From contig OV696605.1 of NCBI GenBank assembly GCA_927797885.1, positions 1,649,157-1,713,156 of the forward strand: a stretch of 64,000 bases of DNA, written 5' to 3'. How positions within the stretch are numbered: position 1 is the stretch's first letter; each line of letters begins with the position of its first letter. Source of the DNA: Gloeomargaritales cyanobacterium VI4D9. GTDB lineage: Bacteria; Cyanobacteriota; Cyanobacteriia; Gloeomargaritales; Gloeomargaritaceae. Below, piece after piece: positions 1 to 10,362 of the stretch. A program made the translations under genes and the position numbers. Below the pieces are notes generated by a model. It ran no database searches. It saw only the letters and a list, made by a program, of their open reading frames with translations, and was not told where the DNA came from.

Positions 1-175
1 CCACCACACAGGTGGCACATTGCCCCACGCCCCCACAGTTCATCAATTTGCCCGTAAAGGTGTACAGGTCAATCCCATTCGCCAAAGCCTGTTGCCGCAG
101 ATTTGCCCCATTGGCGACAATCACCTCTTTACCCTCTTTTTGGAAACAAATGCTGGCCGTCGTTGTGGTCACCAT
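1..175 (-). CDS. 2Fe-2S ferredoxin, N-terminal part (runs off the window)
   Basis: Reading the minus strand from an ATG at 175 gives a protein beginning [15 protein letters not shown] and reaching the window edge after about 58 residues. Near residue 50 it has the cluster-binding loop [10 protein letters not shown], a C-x5-C-x2-C arrangement. The fourth cysteine expected about 30 residues later lies outside the window. The fold and loop are those of small electron-carrying [2Fe-2S] ferredoxins. The C-x5-C spacing differs from the C-x4-C of the main photosynthetic ferredoxin PetF, so this is more likely an accessory ferredoxin. No convincing Shine-Dalgarno sequence is visible. Family is seen directly; the redox partner is unknown. 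Confidence 0.85.
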   Translation of the reverse strand, partial: MVTTTTASICFQKEGKEVIVANGANLRQQALANGIDLYTFTGKLMNCGGVGQCATCVV

Positions 176-587
176 ACTTTGACCCCCGCTTACAAAAAAA
201 AACTTTACAGTTCTACATATTACTTTAGCATTAGTGGGCAGATTCGGGGCGCAGGAATCGGTGGTGAACTGGTAAGCCCTAGCACCCACGCAATGCCTGA
301 AAAACCTGCGGGTTACTGGTGTAAATTGATACAAATCTAAAAACAGAACCCTAGTCTATGGCTTCTATAGCAATCCTATTTGATTAACGAACACAAATTT
401 CCCAGAACCAGGGACGGGGGCGGTGCCCCTGCGACCCCCGTTCCATTCTTATTTAGGATTGCTATAGTTTGCTGTACCGCTCATGGGGATGAATGCCTGA
501 TCTTAACTTAACCTTAAACAAGCAGAACCTTGATCTTTATCCATTACGGTATTATTTTAAAGACAAATCGTCCTCGCCGAAAAAAAT
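176..587. other. Intergenic region between divergent ferredoxin and haemagglutinin genes
   Basis: This stretch separates two divergently transcribed genes and must hold both promoters. The only clear structure is one complete R1 repeat at 365-467. An open frame on the plus strand at 20-340 is the antisense shadow of the ferredoxin plus non-coding DNA. Confidence 0.6.
365..467 (+). repeat. R1 repeat (MITE-like), complete copy
   Basis: The element is bounded by CTATAGCAATCC and GGATTGCTATAG, perfect inverted repeats. Its centre carries a GC-rich hairpin (GGGGGCGGTGCCCC). Near-identical copies occur at 18083-18184, 18276-18378, 25793-25892, 30221-30321, 41366-41466, 41463-41563, 53556-53694 and 62424-62524. 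Orientation here is called plus. It encodes no protein. Confidence 0.9.
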
Positions 588-2573
588 ATGTTTCTCATAG
601 TGCGCTTGTTCCTCAAGGCCTTTTGCGGTCTGAGCCGTCGCCTATCCTTGACCCTGGTGCTGATCATTGGGTTAGGAACGGTTTCCGCCAATGCCCAGAT
701 TACCCCTAACGGGCTGGGGACGCAAGTCAATCGGGACGGTAATACGTTCAATATCCAGGGTGGGACGCAAGCAGGGCGCAATTTATTCCACAGTTTTTAT
801 CAATTTGGTTTGAATCAAGGGCAAACTGCCAACTTCTGGAGTAACCCCGCAATCGCCAACATCCTCGCCAGGGTGAATGGGGGTTCGGCTTCCTATATCA
901 ATGGTCTCATCCAGGTTTTGGGGGGCAGAAGTAATCTCTTTTTGATGAATCCATCGGGGATTGTATTTGGCTCGAATGCTTCTTTGAATGTCCCGGCGGC
1001 GTTCACGGCTACGACTGCGGATCGGATTTTATTCCCCGGCGGTAGTTTCCATGCCTATGGGGAGAATAATTTTGCCAATTTGGCGGGCGACCCGATTGGC
1101 TTTGCCTTTGACCGCAAAGACCCGGCGGCGATTGTGAACGAGGCAAATTTGACGGCGACCAGCGTGAGTTTGGTGGCGGGGCAGGTGATCAACACGGGCA
1201 GGGTGACGGCAAATCAGATTACCATTGCCGCCGTGCCAGGGGAAAATCTGGTGCGGTTGTCCCAGGCGGGGCAGATATTATCTTTGGAATTTAACCCGCA
1301 ACAGGCGGCCAGCGTAGCGGATGCCAGTGGGAATGTCCCGATTACCCGTTTGCCGGAATTGTTGACCGGGGGTGGAGTAACGACGGTGACGGCAAATCCT
1401 GACCAGACGGTGACCTTGGCGGGGGTGGCGGTGCCCATGTCGTCCGGGAGTGCCCTGATTGGCGGGGTATTGGATGCGTCAAGTGCTGTGGCGAATGGCG
1501 GGCAAGTGGGGGTATTTGGGACGAATATCTCTCTGGTGAATGCGGAAATTAATGCTTCAGGGTTCACCGGCGGCGGAGAAATTTTAATCGGGGGCGAATT
1601 TCAGGGAAAGGGGACGCAACCCAATGCGCTGAATACCTGGGTGAATGCCGGTTCGATTTTGCGGGCGGATGCGGTGCAAGTGGGGAATGGGGGGCGGATT
1701 ATTGTTTGGGCGGATGGGACGACGAAATTTGCGGGGGCAATCAGTGCCAAAGGTGGGGAACTCGGTGGGGATGGGGGCTTTGTAGAAATTTCGGGGAAAG
1801 AAACCCTGAATCTGGCTCCCGGTTGGTCAGGTCGGATCAACCTCAACGCTCCAGCCGGGAAGGGAGGCACATTACTCCTCGACCCCAATGACATTACCAT
1901 TTCTGGAACAGCGGCAAATAGTACCATTACCAATCCTGAAGATGCTACGGATTCAGCTAATCAATTGCTTGATGCTGACATTGTGGCATTTTTGGGGAGC
2001 AATAGTTTAACCATTCAAACGACAGGATCGGGTGGGAGCGGTATTATTACCATCACTGGAGATGTTGACATCACTTGGTCTGCGGCTACTACTTTCACCC
2101 TCAATGCTGACCAGAGTATTATCGTTAATCCTGGAGCAACAATTGAAAATACAAGTGCTACTACCGGATTCGATGCCATCGTTTTCAATGCCAATACGGC
2201 TGGAACAACATCAGGAAATTTTGTAGGGATTAAGATAGATAATGCTACTCTAAAAGCCAATGGTGGAAACATCAAACTTACTGGTAAGGGTGGTGATACA
2301 GGTTCTGGCAACTATGGTATTTTTCAACATAACGGTGCTCAAGTAAGTACCACCAGTGGGAATATCACCTACATAGGCACGGGTGGAAATGGGGGAAATG
2401 ATAATGTTGGTGTGTCATTAATCGGTTCCAACACCAAAATCAGTAGTGATAGTGGAGCCATTAGCATCACAGGCACGGGGCAGGGCATAAATTCTGATAA
2501 CTACGGGATTTTTCAATCTAATGGTGCTCAAGTCACAAGTGTTGAATCCTGCAATAAAACTTTACATATTTAG
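588..2573 (+). pseudogene. Filamentous-haemagglutinin/CHAT protein, 5' fragment cut by IS4 element
   Basis: This is the N-terminal part of a very large secreted protein. Residues 1-37 form a long signal peptide ending at about ANA. Residues 38-170 are a two-partner-secretion (TPS) haemagglutinin domain, with the family motif NPSGIVFG near residue 124. A beta-helix-like Gly/Thr/Asn-rich region follows. At base 2533 an IS4-family element interrupts the gene, and translation ends 13 codons into it. The sequence before the insertion continues exactly in frame at 3651. Removing the 1108-bp element and one 9-bp target copy restores an uninterrupted frame of 8199 bp. As it stands, this fragment could still be exported but lacks the C-terminal protease. 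No TpsB outer-membrane partner gene lies in the window. Confidence 0.88.
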
Positions 2574-3641
2574 GCGTGGGACGACCCGATTGAGCCAATG
2601 GACAAAATTCCACTCCTGCCGTATTAAGATTTGTATATATCGGAACTTATCTGCCAATTTACTTCCGTACATCCGTGGAACTTTTAACAGTTGCAATATC
2701 AAGTAAACTATTAAAATTACATAAATTTGAATGGTAATTCCATTCAAATTTTTACTCATCATTTTATCGAGCTTTAAGTTCATCTTTAGAAATTTCCATA
2801 GTACCTCTATCGCCCAGCGTTGTCTATAGGCTTCCCCTATCTCTTCATTACTCATTACATCCTCAGGAATATTGGTAGCTAAATAATAGTCTACTTTCTG
2901 TTGAACATTGCCAAAACAAACTACTCTCGCCTTACCTCGTTCTGTGGTGATATGATAGTTTTCATCCCATTTCCAATTCGACTTAATACGGATAATAAAA
3001 AGGGCATCATTTTCGATAAATTGTTCAAATACTTTGTGACTGCAAAACCCTCTATCCCCGACTGCGACTCCATTTTCCGGTAGCATTTTCACAATATCTT
3101 CACCAAAATTAATCTCATGTGCCTGTCCAGGACTAACAATTAAATGACCAGTAGATTTCGTATCTTGATTCAAAGTGGTTATTAACTTTACTTGGCGATA
3201 GCCTTGGAGCCAAAATAACTTACTCATCAGCGGTATTACGGTAGCATCAAAAGGACATAAAACCAACCTCTTTTCAGGATGAGCTTCCTCAATATAATGC
3301 AATAATTTATGATAAAGATGCATAAAAATTTGTGGGTCTCTTGTCTTGTTCGCCTTAGAAAACGTGGATAAGTCAACCTTAATGCCCGCATGATTTAATT
3401 GGTAAAATAAGTCCCGTAAACTGTTGATTCCTTTGTCTAAAATGCCAGCAAACCAGATTGAACAAAATAAGCGAGAATTTAGAACTGGATAATCATTAGT
3501 TGGCAGGTCTTTGAGTAAAAATTTGACAATCCCGGGAAAAGAATTGAATTTCATAGTTGTTTCATGTTTTGGTTTATATGAATTAGAATACCATATTTTG
3601 ACCCCTCTTTTTCTGCCTTTACCTACCTTTCAACACTTCTG
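2534..3641 (-). mobile_element. IS4-family insertion sequence, copy 1 (1108 bp) with 9-bp target duplication
   Basis: The element has imperfect terminal inverted repeats, CACAAGTGTTGAA at the left and TTCAACACTTCTG at the right. It is flanked by the direct repeat TGCTCAAGT (2525-2533 and 3642-3650). It carries a single transposase on the minus strand. A second copy of identical length lies at 39688-40795, in opposite orientation and with its own 9-bp duplication. The intact flanking repeat and the frame-perfect interruption of the host gene point to a recent insertion. Confidence 0.95.
2562..3554 (-). CDS. IS4-family DDE transposase
   Basis: The 330-residue protein is the transposase of the surrounding insertion sequence. 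It shows the IS4 signature Y-x2-R-x3-E-x6-K as YRQRWAIEVLWKFLK near residues 243-257. Candidate catalytic aspartates lie in the CPFDATVIP segment near residue 103 and in VGDRGF near residue 167. It differs from the second copy (39775-40767) at only a few positions, such as AGI versus TGI near residue 57, and has no frameshift. Both copies are therefore potentially active. It is antisense to the haemagglutinin gene it interrupts. Confidence 0.95.
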   Translation of the reverse strand: MKFNSFPGIVKFLLKDLPTNDYPVLNSRLFCSIWFAGILDKGINSLRDLFYQLNHAGIKVDLSTFSKANKTRDPQIFMHLYHKLLHYIEEAHPEKRLVLCPFDATVIPLMSKLFWLQGYRQVKLITTLNQDTKSTGHLIVSPGQAHEINFGEDIVKMLPENGVAVGDRGFCSHKVFEQFIENDALFIIRIKSNWKWDENYHITTERGKARVVCFGNVQQKVDYYLATNIPEDVMSNEEIGEAYRQRWAIEVLWKFLKMNLKLDKMMSKNLNGITIQIYVILIVYLILQLLKVPRMYGSKLADKFRYIQILIRQEWNFVHWLNRVVPRLNM

Positions 3642-3650
3642 TGCTCAAGT

Positions 3651-6600
3651 AAGTACCACCAGTGGGAATATCACCTACACAGGCACAGGTGGGAATGGAA
3701 CAAATGATAATGTTGGTGTGTCTTTGTCCGGTTCTGGCACCAAAATCAGTAGTGATAGTGGAGCCATTAGCATCACAGGTACGGGGCAGGGTACAGGTTT
3801 CAATAACTATGGCATTATTCAACAAAGTAGTGCTCAAGTAAGTACCACTAGCGGCAAAATTACCTATACAGGCATGGGTGCTGGCACAGATGATGCTATC
3901 CGTACAGAATTTGGCAGTAACATCATCGGTGACAATACGAGTGGGAAGATTACCCTCACCTCCACAAATAATGGCATCACCCTAGATAATGTCACCGTCA
4001 AAACTACTAACAACATCACTATTAATTCTCCCGGTAATGTAATTCAAAATAATACTGGTGGTCTATTTGCAGATGGATTGGAATTACAAGGCACGGGGGC
4101 ATATACTCTCACCAATCCGAATAATGACATTGCCAAGTTAGCCGCCAACGGTACAGGTAACATCAAATACACCGATGTGAATGGGTTTGCGATTGGGACG
4201 GTTAATACGACCAATGGGGTCAATGTTGGGGCAAATAATCTCACCTTAAAAGCGGGTGGAGCAGTCACCCAAAGCGAAGCGATTACAGCGAGTGGTTTGG
4301 AGTTGTTGGGCAGTGGGAGCTACGACCTGGATAATACCAGCAACAACATCAGCACCTTAGCGGCGAATACCAATAACATCAAATACACCGACACCGATGG
4401 GTTTGCAATTGGCACGGTGAATACCGTTGGGATAGACACGAATAACAACAATTTAACCCTCAAGAGCAATTCAACCACCGATACGATTACTTTTACCCAA
4501 AATGTCACAACGGGCACGGGTAATTTAGTGGTTGAAGCTGGCACTATTGACCAAACAGGGGGTGTGATAACGACAACCGGCACAGCGAGTTTCACTGCTA
4601 CGAAAGCGAATACGGGAAATGTTATTGCCAAGAATGTGAATGCTGGTGGCACTGTTTTGGGTACATCAGAAATTGGTGGCGACTTTACCCTAACCTCTAC
4701 CGGCAATGTTACCCAGGCGGGGGGCGCAACGTTGAAAGTAGCAGGGAAAACCACCATCACTGCTCCTGGTGCAACAACTACTAATCCAGGGAATGTGCTT
4801 CCGTACTACATAGACCCAGCGGGGAATGTCACGATTGAGAAGGTGGGGTCGATTAATTTATCAGCTCAAACGGTGACGGGTAATTTGAGTGTGACATCAC
4901 TTGCGAGTGGGAATGCCTATGCCAGTGTATTTAGTGGCAGTGCGATAAACCTGAATCAAGCCAATAGTTTTGGTGGCACGGTCAGTTTTAATACAAAGAC
5001 GGACACCTATGGGGCAACAAGTGGCACACCAGGAATTAGCCAGTCTGGGGCACAAACGGTTGCAGGTACCAGCACCTTTAATGCGGTGGGTGGCACGATT
5101 ACATTGAATGATGCGAGTAATACCTTCACTGGGGCGGTCACGCTGAACACGGGGGCGACGGGTGGGAACATTAGTTTTACCAATAATGCAACGACCAGTT
5201 TGGGTAATGTCACGACTGCAAATACTGCAAATGTGACGCTTAACATCAGTGGTGCGACCACGCAGGTTACAGGGACGGCGATAACAGCGGGTGGTTTGGA
5301 GTTGTTGGGCAGTGGGAGCTACGACCTGGATAATACCAGCAACAACATCAGCACCTTAGCGGCGAATACCAATAACATCAAATACACCGACACCGATGGG
5401 TTTGCAATTGGCACGGTGAATACCGTTGGGGTGAATACAGGTGGTAACCTGACCTTAACCGCAGGGGGAGCCGTCACGCAAAGTGAAGCGATAACAGCGA
5501 GTGGGTTGGAACTGACGGGAGCAACCGCCACCTACACCCTCACCAATCCGAATAATGACATCACTACACTTGCCGTAAGTACGAATAACAACTTCAGCTA
5601 CACCGACATTAGTGGGTTTGCGATTGGGACAGTAGGCAGTACTAGTGGGATTAGTGCCCCTGGTAAGGATGTGACCTTAACCGCAGGGGGAGCCGTTACG
5701 CAAAGTGAAGCGATAACAGCGAGTGGGTTGGAGTTGTTGGGCAGTGGGAGCTACGACCTGGATAATACCAGCAACAACATCAGCACCTTAGCGGCGAATA
5801 CCAATAATTTCATCAAATATACGGATACAAATGGGTTTGCGATTGGGACGGTTAATACGACCAATGGGGTCAATGTTGGGGCGAATAATCTCACCTTAAA
5901 AGCGGGTGGGGCAGTCACGCAAAGTGAAGCGATAACAGCGGGTGGTTTGGAGTTGTTGGGCAGTGGGAGTTACACCCTGACCAACGCAACAAACAACATC
6001 AACACCTTGGCGGCGAATACCACCAATAACATCAAATACACCGACACCGATGGGTTTGCAATTGGCACGGTTAATACCGTTGGGGTGAATACAGGTGGTA
6101 ACCTGACCTTAACCGCAGGGGGAGCCGTTACGCAAAGTCAAGCGATAACAGCGAGTGGTTTGGAGTTGTTGGGCAGTGGGAGCTACGACCTGGATAATAC
6201 CAGCAACAACATCAGCACCTTAGCGGCGAATACCAATAATTTCATCAAATATACGGATACAAATGGGTTTGCGATTGGGACGGTTAATACGACCAATGGG
6301 GTCAATGTTGGGGCGAATAATCTCACCTTAAAAGCGGGTGGGGCAGTCACGCAAAGTGAAGCGATAACAGCGGGTGGTTTGGAGTTGTTGGGCAGTGGGA
6401 GTTACACCCTGACCAACGCAACAAACAACATCAACACCTTGGCGGCGAATACCACCAATAACATCAAATACACCGACACCGATGGGTTTGCAATTGGCAC
6501 GGTTAATACCGTTGGGGTGAATACAGGTGGTAACCTGACCTTAACCGCAGGGGGAGCCGTTACGCAAAGTCAAGCGATAACAGCGAGTGGTTTGGAGTTG

Positions 6601-9600
6601 TTGGGCAGTGGGAGCTACGACCTGGATAATACCAGCAACAACATCAGCACCTTAGCGGCGAATACCAATAACATCAAATACACCGACACCGATGGGTTTG
6701 CAATTGGCACGGTGAATACGACCAATGGGGTCAATGTTGGGGCGAATAATCTCACCTTAAAAGCGGGTGGAGCAGTCACCCAAAGCGAAGCGATAACAGC
6801 GAGTGGGTTGGAGTTGTTGGGCAGTGGGAGTTACACCCTGACCAACGCAACAAACGACATTAACACCTTAGCGGCGAATACAACTAACGACATCAAATAC
6901 ACCGATGCGAATGGGTTTGCAATTGGCACGGTTAATACCGTTGGGGTGAATACAGGTGGTAATAACCTGACCTTAACCGCAGGGGGAGCCGTTACGCAAA
7001 GTCAAGCGATAACAGCGAGTGGGTTGGAACTGACGGGAGCAACCGCCACCTACACCCTCACCAATCCGAATAATGACATCACAACACTTGCCGTAAGTAC
7101 GAATAACAACTTCAGCTACACCGACATTAGTGGGTTTGATATTGGGACAGTAGGCAGTACCAATGGGATTAGTGCCCCTGGCAAGGATGTGACTTTGACG
7201 GCAGGGGGAGCCGTTACACAAACTCAGAAGATTACAGCAAGTGGGTTGGAATTAAAGGGTACTGGAAGCTACACCTTAACCAACACCAGTAATGACATCA
7301 GCACCTTGGCGGCAAATACGACCAATGACATCAAATACACGGATACAAATGGGTTTGTCGTTGGGACGGTGAATACAACCAACGGGATTAGTTCCCCTGG
7401 CAAAAATGTGACTTTGACGGCAGGGGGAGCCGTTACACAAACTCAGAAGATTACAGCAAGTGGGTTGGAATTAAAGGGTACTGGAAGCTACACCTTAACC
7501 AACACCAGTAATGACATCAGCACCTTGGCGGCAAATACGACCAATGACATCAAATACACGGATACAAATGGGTTTGTCGTTGGGACGGTGAATACAACCA
7601 ATGGGATTAGTGCCCCTGGTAAGAATGTGACTTTGACCGCAGGGGGAGCCGTTACCCAAACTCAGAAAATTACAACCGGTGGATTGGAGTTATCTGGTAG
7701 TGGGAACTATACCTTCACAAATGCTAGTAATAATGTGCAGACTTTAACTGTGAAAACAAGTGGAAATGTAAACTATCAAGATGCTGATGCACTTAGTTTT
7801 AATACTGTTGGTATTGTGGGTGGACTGGACTTAGACGCAGTGGGAAGTATTACTCAGACCTCAAATGTTACTTCGACTGGCAAAGTTGATATAGCATCGC
7901 TCAGTGGTAGTATTTTAGCTTCTGGGAAAGACATCACTACAACAACTACAAACAAAGGAATACTATTGACTGCTACTAGCGGTGTAATCACAGCAGGTAA
8001 TTTAACCACACAAGGTGGGCAGGTTGGAATTCAAACTTCTGCCGGTTTAATTCAGGTGGGTGATGTGAAAACGAATGGTGGGCAAATTAGTGTCATTAGT
8101 CCTAGCTCAATAAAGACTGGAATCTTGAATTCAAGCGGTAACATCTCAATCACTGGCAATGGTGTGCAGGTTGACCATATTATCGGTGGGTCTGGATCGG
8201 TTAGTATTTTTTCCTCTAATGGTTTCAAGGCTACTGGGCAAAATTCTAGTGGGTTTAGTATCCAAACTACTGGTGGATTGATTGACATTCAGTATGCTCC
8301 GAGCGGTATATTCAAAGTGGGTTCAACAGCCGGTAATGGTACTCAGGGGAAAATCACCAATGGGTTTATAACTCTCGACACAGGCTTGACCTTCATATGT
8401 TTCCCAAGCGACTGTGGTGTTTTTAAGAACATGTCTATTCGTACAACTGATTCCGCATCCACATCTCAAAAATCGAAATCGCTTGAAGACGCTTCTAAAA
8501 TTGTTCGAGAAGTTTTGCCTACATTAACACTTCGTGAAGTTCCTACACGACAAATCTTAGATGTATCGGAAGTCCTCAGGACGCAACTAGATGTGGCGAC
8601 GGAGGAGGCGATCCTCTCCCTAGATGTGGCCTTCGGTGCTGAGTTTGCCAACTATTTGGGAGTCAAACCAGCCAATACCCTCCGTTCGGCGGCTGATGTA
8701 CGCAAACTACTCGAAGACATTTATAAACAAACCGGGCGTAAGACGGCCATTATCTATTGGGTGCTGGATCAACTCTACTTGAATATTGTGTTGATTACTC
8801 CCGGTGTTCCCCAAGGGGTTGCCCAAAATCAGGGAGTCCTAGTGGCCTCAGTAGATTTGGCGACTGGCCTTGTCCAGCAACCTAAAACTGCACCGCTTAC
8901 TTATCGGGGTGTACCGACTGCGCGACGGGATGAGGTGATTCGGGTGATCAACCGCTTCCGCAACCAGGTGGCGGATCGGCGCTTGGTGGGAAATAGAGAC
9001 TACCTCAAGGATGCTCAAGCCTTGCATCGGTGGTTGATTGAGCCGATTGAGCCAGAATTGCAAGCGCAAGGGATTGATACCCTGCTGGTGGTGCCGGACA
9101 AGGGGATTCGTCTCCTGCCGTTGGGTGCGCTATACGACGGTAAGCAATTCCTGATCGAGAAGTACAATGTGGCGATGACCCCCAGCATCAACCTCATCTC
9201 CACCCGGTATCGTCCACTCCAGGGTGCTGAAGTATTGGCGATGGGTGCTTCCACCTTTGCCAACGAAAGCCCTTTGCCCTCCGTGCCGACAGAATTAAAG
9301 ACCATTACCAACATCTGGCCGGGTCGCTATTTCCTGAATCAGGACTTCACCCCAGAGCGGTTGATGCAGGAGCGCAAAGCGGGACAATTCCGCATGGTGC
9401 ATTTGGCAACCCACGCCTTCTTCAAACCTGGGGATTTGAGTGAATCGTACATTGTTTTTGGGAATAATCAAAAATTGCCAGTTACCAAATTGCCCGACCT
9501 ATCACTACAGGGGGTGGAATTGTTCTCTTTGGGAGCCTGCCGCACCCTCATCGGTGATGGCACCGACCCGACCGTGGAATTTGGCTTTGCGGGCTTGGCG

Positions 9601-9903
9601 GTGAAAACCGGTGTGGAAACCGCAGTGGCCTCCCTGTGGAATGTGGAGGATACTGCCACAATGGCGTTGATGACGGAATTTTATCGTTCCCTCCAGAAAA
9701 CCCCCATCAAGGCAGAGGCATTGCGACAAGCCCAACTGGCGTTAATGCAAGGCCAAACCAAAGTGGAAGGCGGTCAGCTACGATTGGTGACCCGGAGCGG
9801 CCAGAGTATCCCCTTACCGCCAGAACTGACCAAAGTCAAAGACCTAGACTTTTCCCATCCCTACTTCTGGTCTGGGTTTAGTATGATTGGCAGTCCCTGG
9901 TAG
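3651..9903 (+). pseudogene. Filamentous-haemagglutinin/CHAT protein, 3' fragment with caspase-like CHAT domain
   Basis: This 2083-codon segment is the in-frame continuation of the fragment ending at 2533. It has no start of its own: the first in-frame ATG (3511) lies inside the insertion sequence, antisense to its transposase. It contains about 14 copies of a ~72-residue repeat, then other beta-helical sequence, then a C-terminal CHAT (caspase HetF-associated with TPRs) domain over roughly its last 350 residues. The catalytic pair is visible as histidine in HLATHAF (bases near 9411) and cysteine in SLGACRT (near 9539). CHAT proteins are clan CD cysteine proteases. A TPS-secreted protein ending in such a protease would be displayed or released outside the cell. 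Whether this half is translated now is doubtful. Confidence 0.88.
4060..7720 (+). repeat. About 14 coding tandem repeats of ~72 codons
   Basis: Each unit follows the pattern GGAVTQ, ITASGLEL, NNISTLAAN, KYTDTDGFAIGTV and a Gly/Asn-rich linker. Units are 69-73 codons long. Two-unit blocks at 5691-6122 and 6123-6554 are each 432 bp and nearly identical in DNA, with two visible differences at their starts. Another near-identical pair starts at 7209 and 7428 (219 bp apart). The pattern indicates recent unequal crossover or slippage inside the gene. The repeats keep frame, as expected for a selected beta-helix stalk. Confidence 0.92.
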
Positions 9904-9930
9904 TGCTATCTTTGTAATGCTTAAAACAGA

Positions 9931-10038
9931 CCTGGATTTATGGTTGGAATTGTGTAGAACGATACGCTTTTTCTCGCTAGGGGGGCTGAAACCCTTGTCA
10001 GGCTTAAGCATAAGCTCTGCTTATCACCACATACTCAG
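9931..10038 (+). repeat. R4 repeat, copy A
   Basis: About 108 bp starting CCTGGATTT and ending ATACTCAG. It is nearly identical to 17890-17998 in the same orientation. The interior includes GGGGGGCTGAAACCC and the AGCATAAGCTCTGCTTAT hairpin. No coding potential is seen. Confidence 0.85.
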
Positions 10039-10198
10039 GAGAACCGAAGTAACCGGGTGTGAACCGTAGGGTTAGACATTGCTCAAATGTCCGCGAGATG
10101 AGGATTCCCAGAAATTTAACCCCCCGTTCAAGAAATTGAGCAAGCCTACTCTATGTAATGATGCCTACTCCGTCAACAACACATAGTTTCTTTTGTAA

Positions 10199-10309
10199 TA
10201 CAGCCTGTTCACAGATTAAAGGATACAAAAAATCGTGTTTCCAAGGCTGAGCCTTAACCGGGTTTAGAGCAAGTGGGTTGACAACCGTATCCCGTAACCC
10301 CTGGCTGTA
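10199..10309 (+). repeat. R3b repeat, copy 1
   Basis: The element starts TACAGCCTG and ends GGCTGTA, an inverted repeat. Inside are ATTAAAGGATACAAAA near one end and CCGTATCCCG near the other. Related copies are at 41583-41698 and, reversed, at 53433-53546. The R3a relatives at 17455-17572, 25678-25794 and 63511-63627 share the same ends but differ in the middle. Confidence 0.85.
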
Positions 10310-10362
10310 GTTCTATTTCTCGGTGCTCGTAACTCGTTGGGATTCTTCCAATCAGGAGATTT

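Larger units (their letters stand above)
9904..10362. other. Convergent intergenic region with R4 and R3b repeats
   Basis: The haemagglutinin gene ends at 9903 and the next gene converges from the other side, ending at 10363. The gap holds R4 copy A (9931-10038) and R3b copy 1 (10199-10309). Nothing else is recognisable. A short stretch just after the stop codon (TTTGTAATGCT) recurs near 53410, again next to R3b. Confidence 0.6.

Noticed and set aside
20-340. Plus-strand open frame of 106 codons at the window start
   Set aside because: Its first half is antisense to a clear 2Fe-2S ferredoxin with the [10 protein letters not shown] loop; the rest has no family features.
3511-3650. ATG 3511 as start of the large downstream frame
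   Set aside because: It lies within the IS4 element, antisense to its transposase, and the homology to the interrupted protein begins only at 3642-3651.
4060-7720. Regular DNA repeats that could suggest a CRISPR-like or satellite array
   Set aside because: Units of 207-219 bp keep one reading frame and encode a consistent protein pattern; there are no short repeats with unique spacers.
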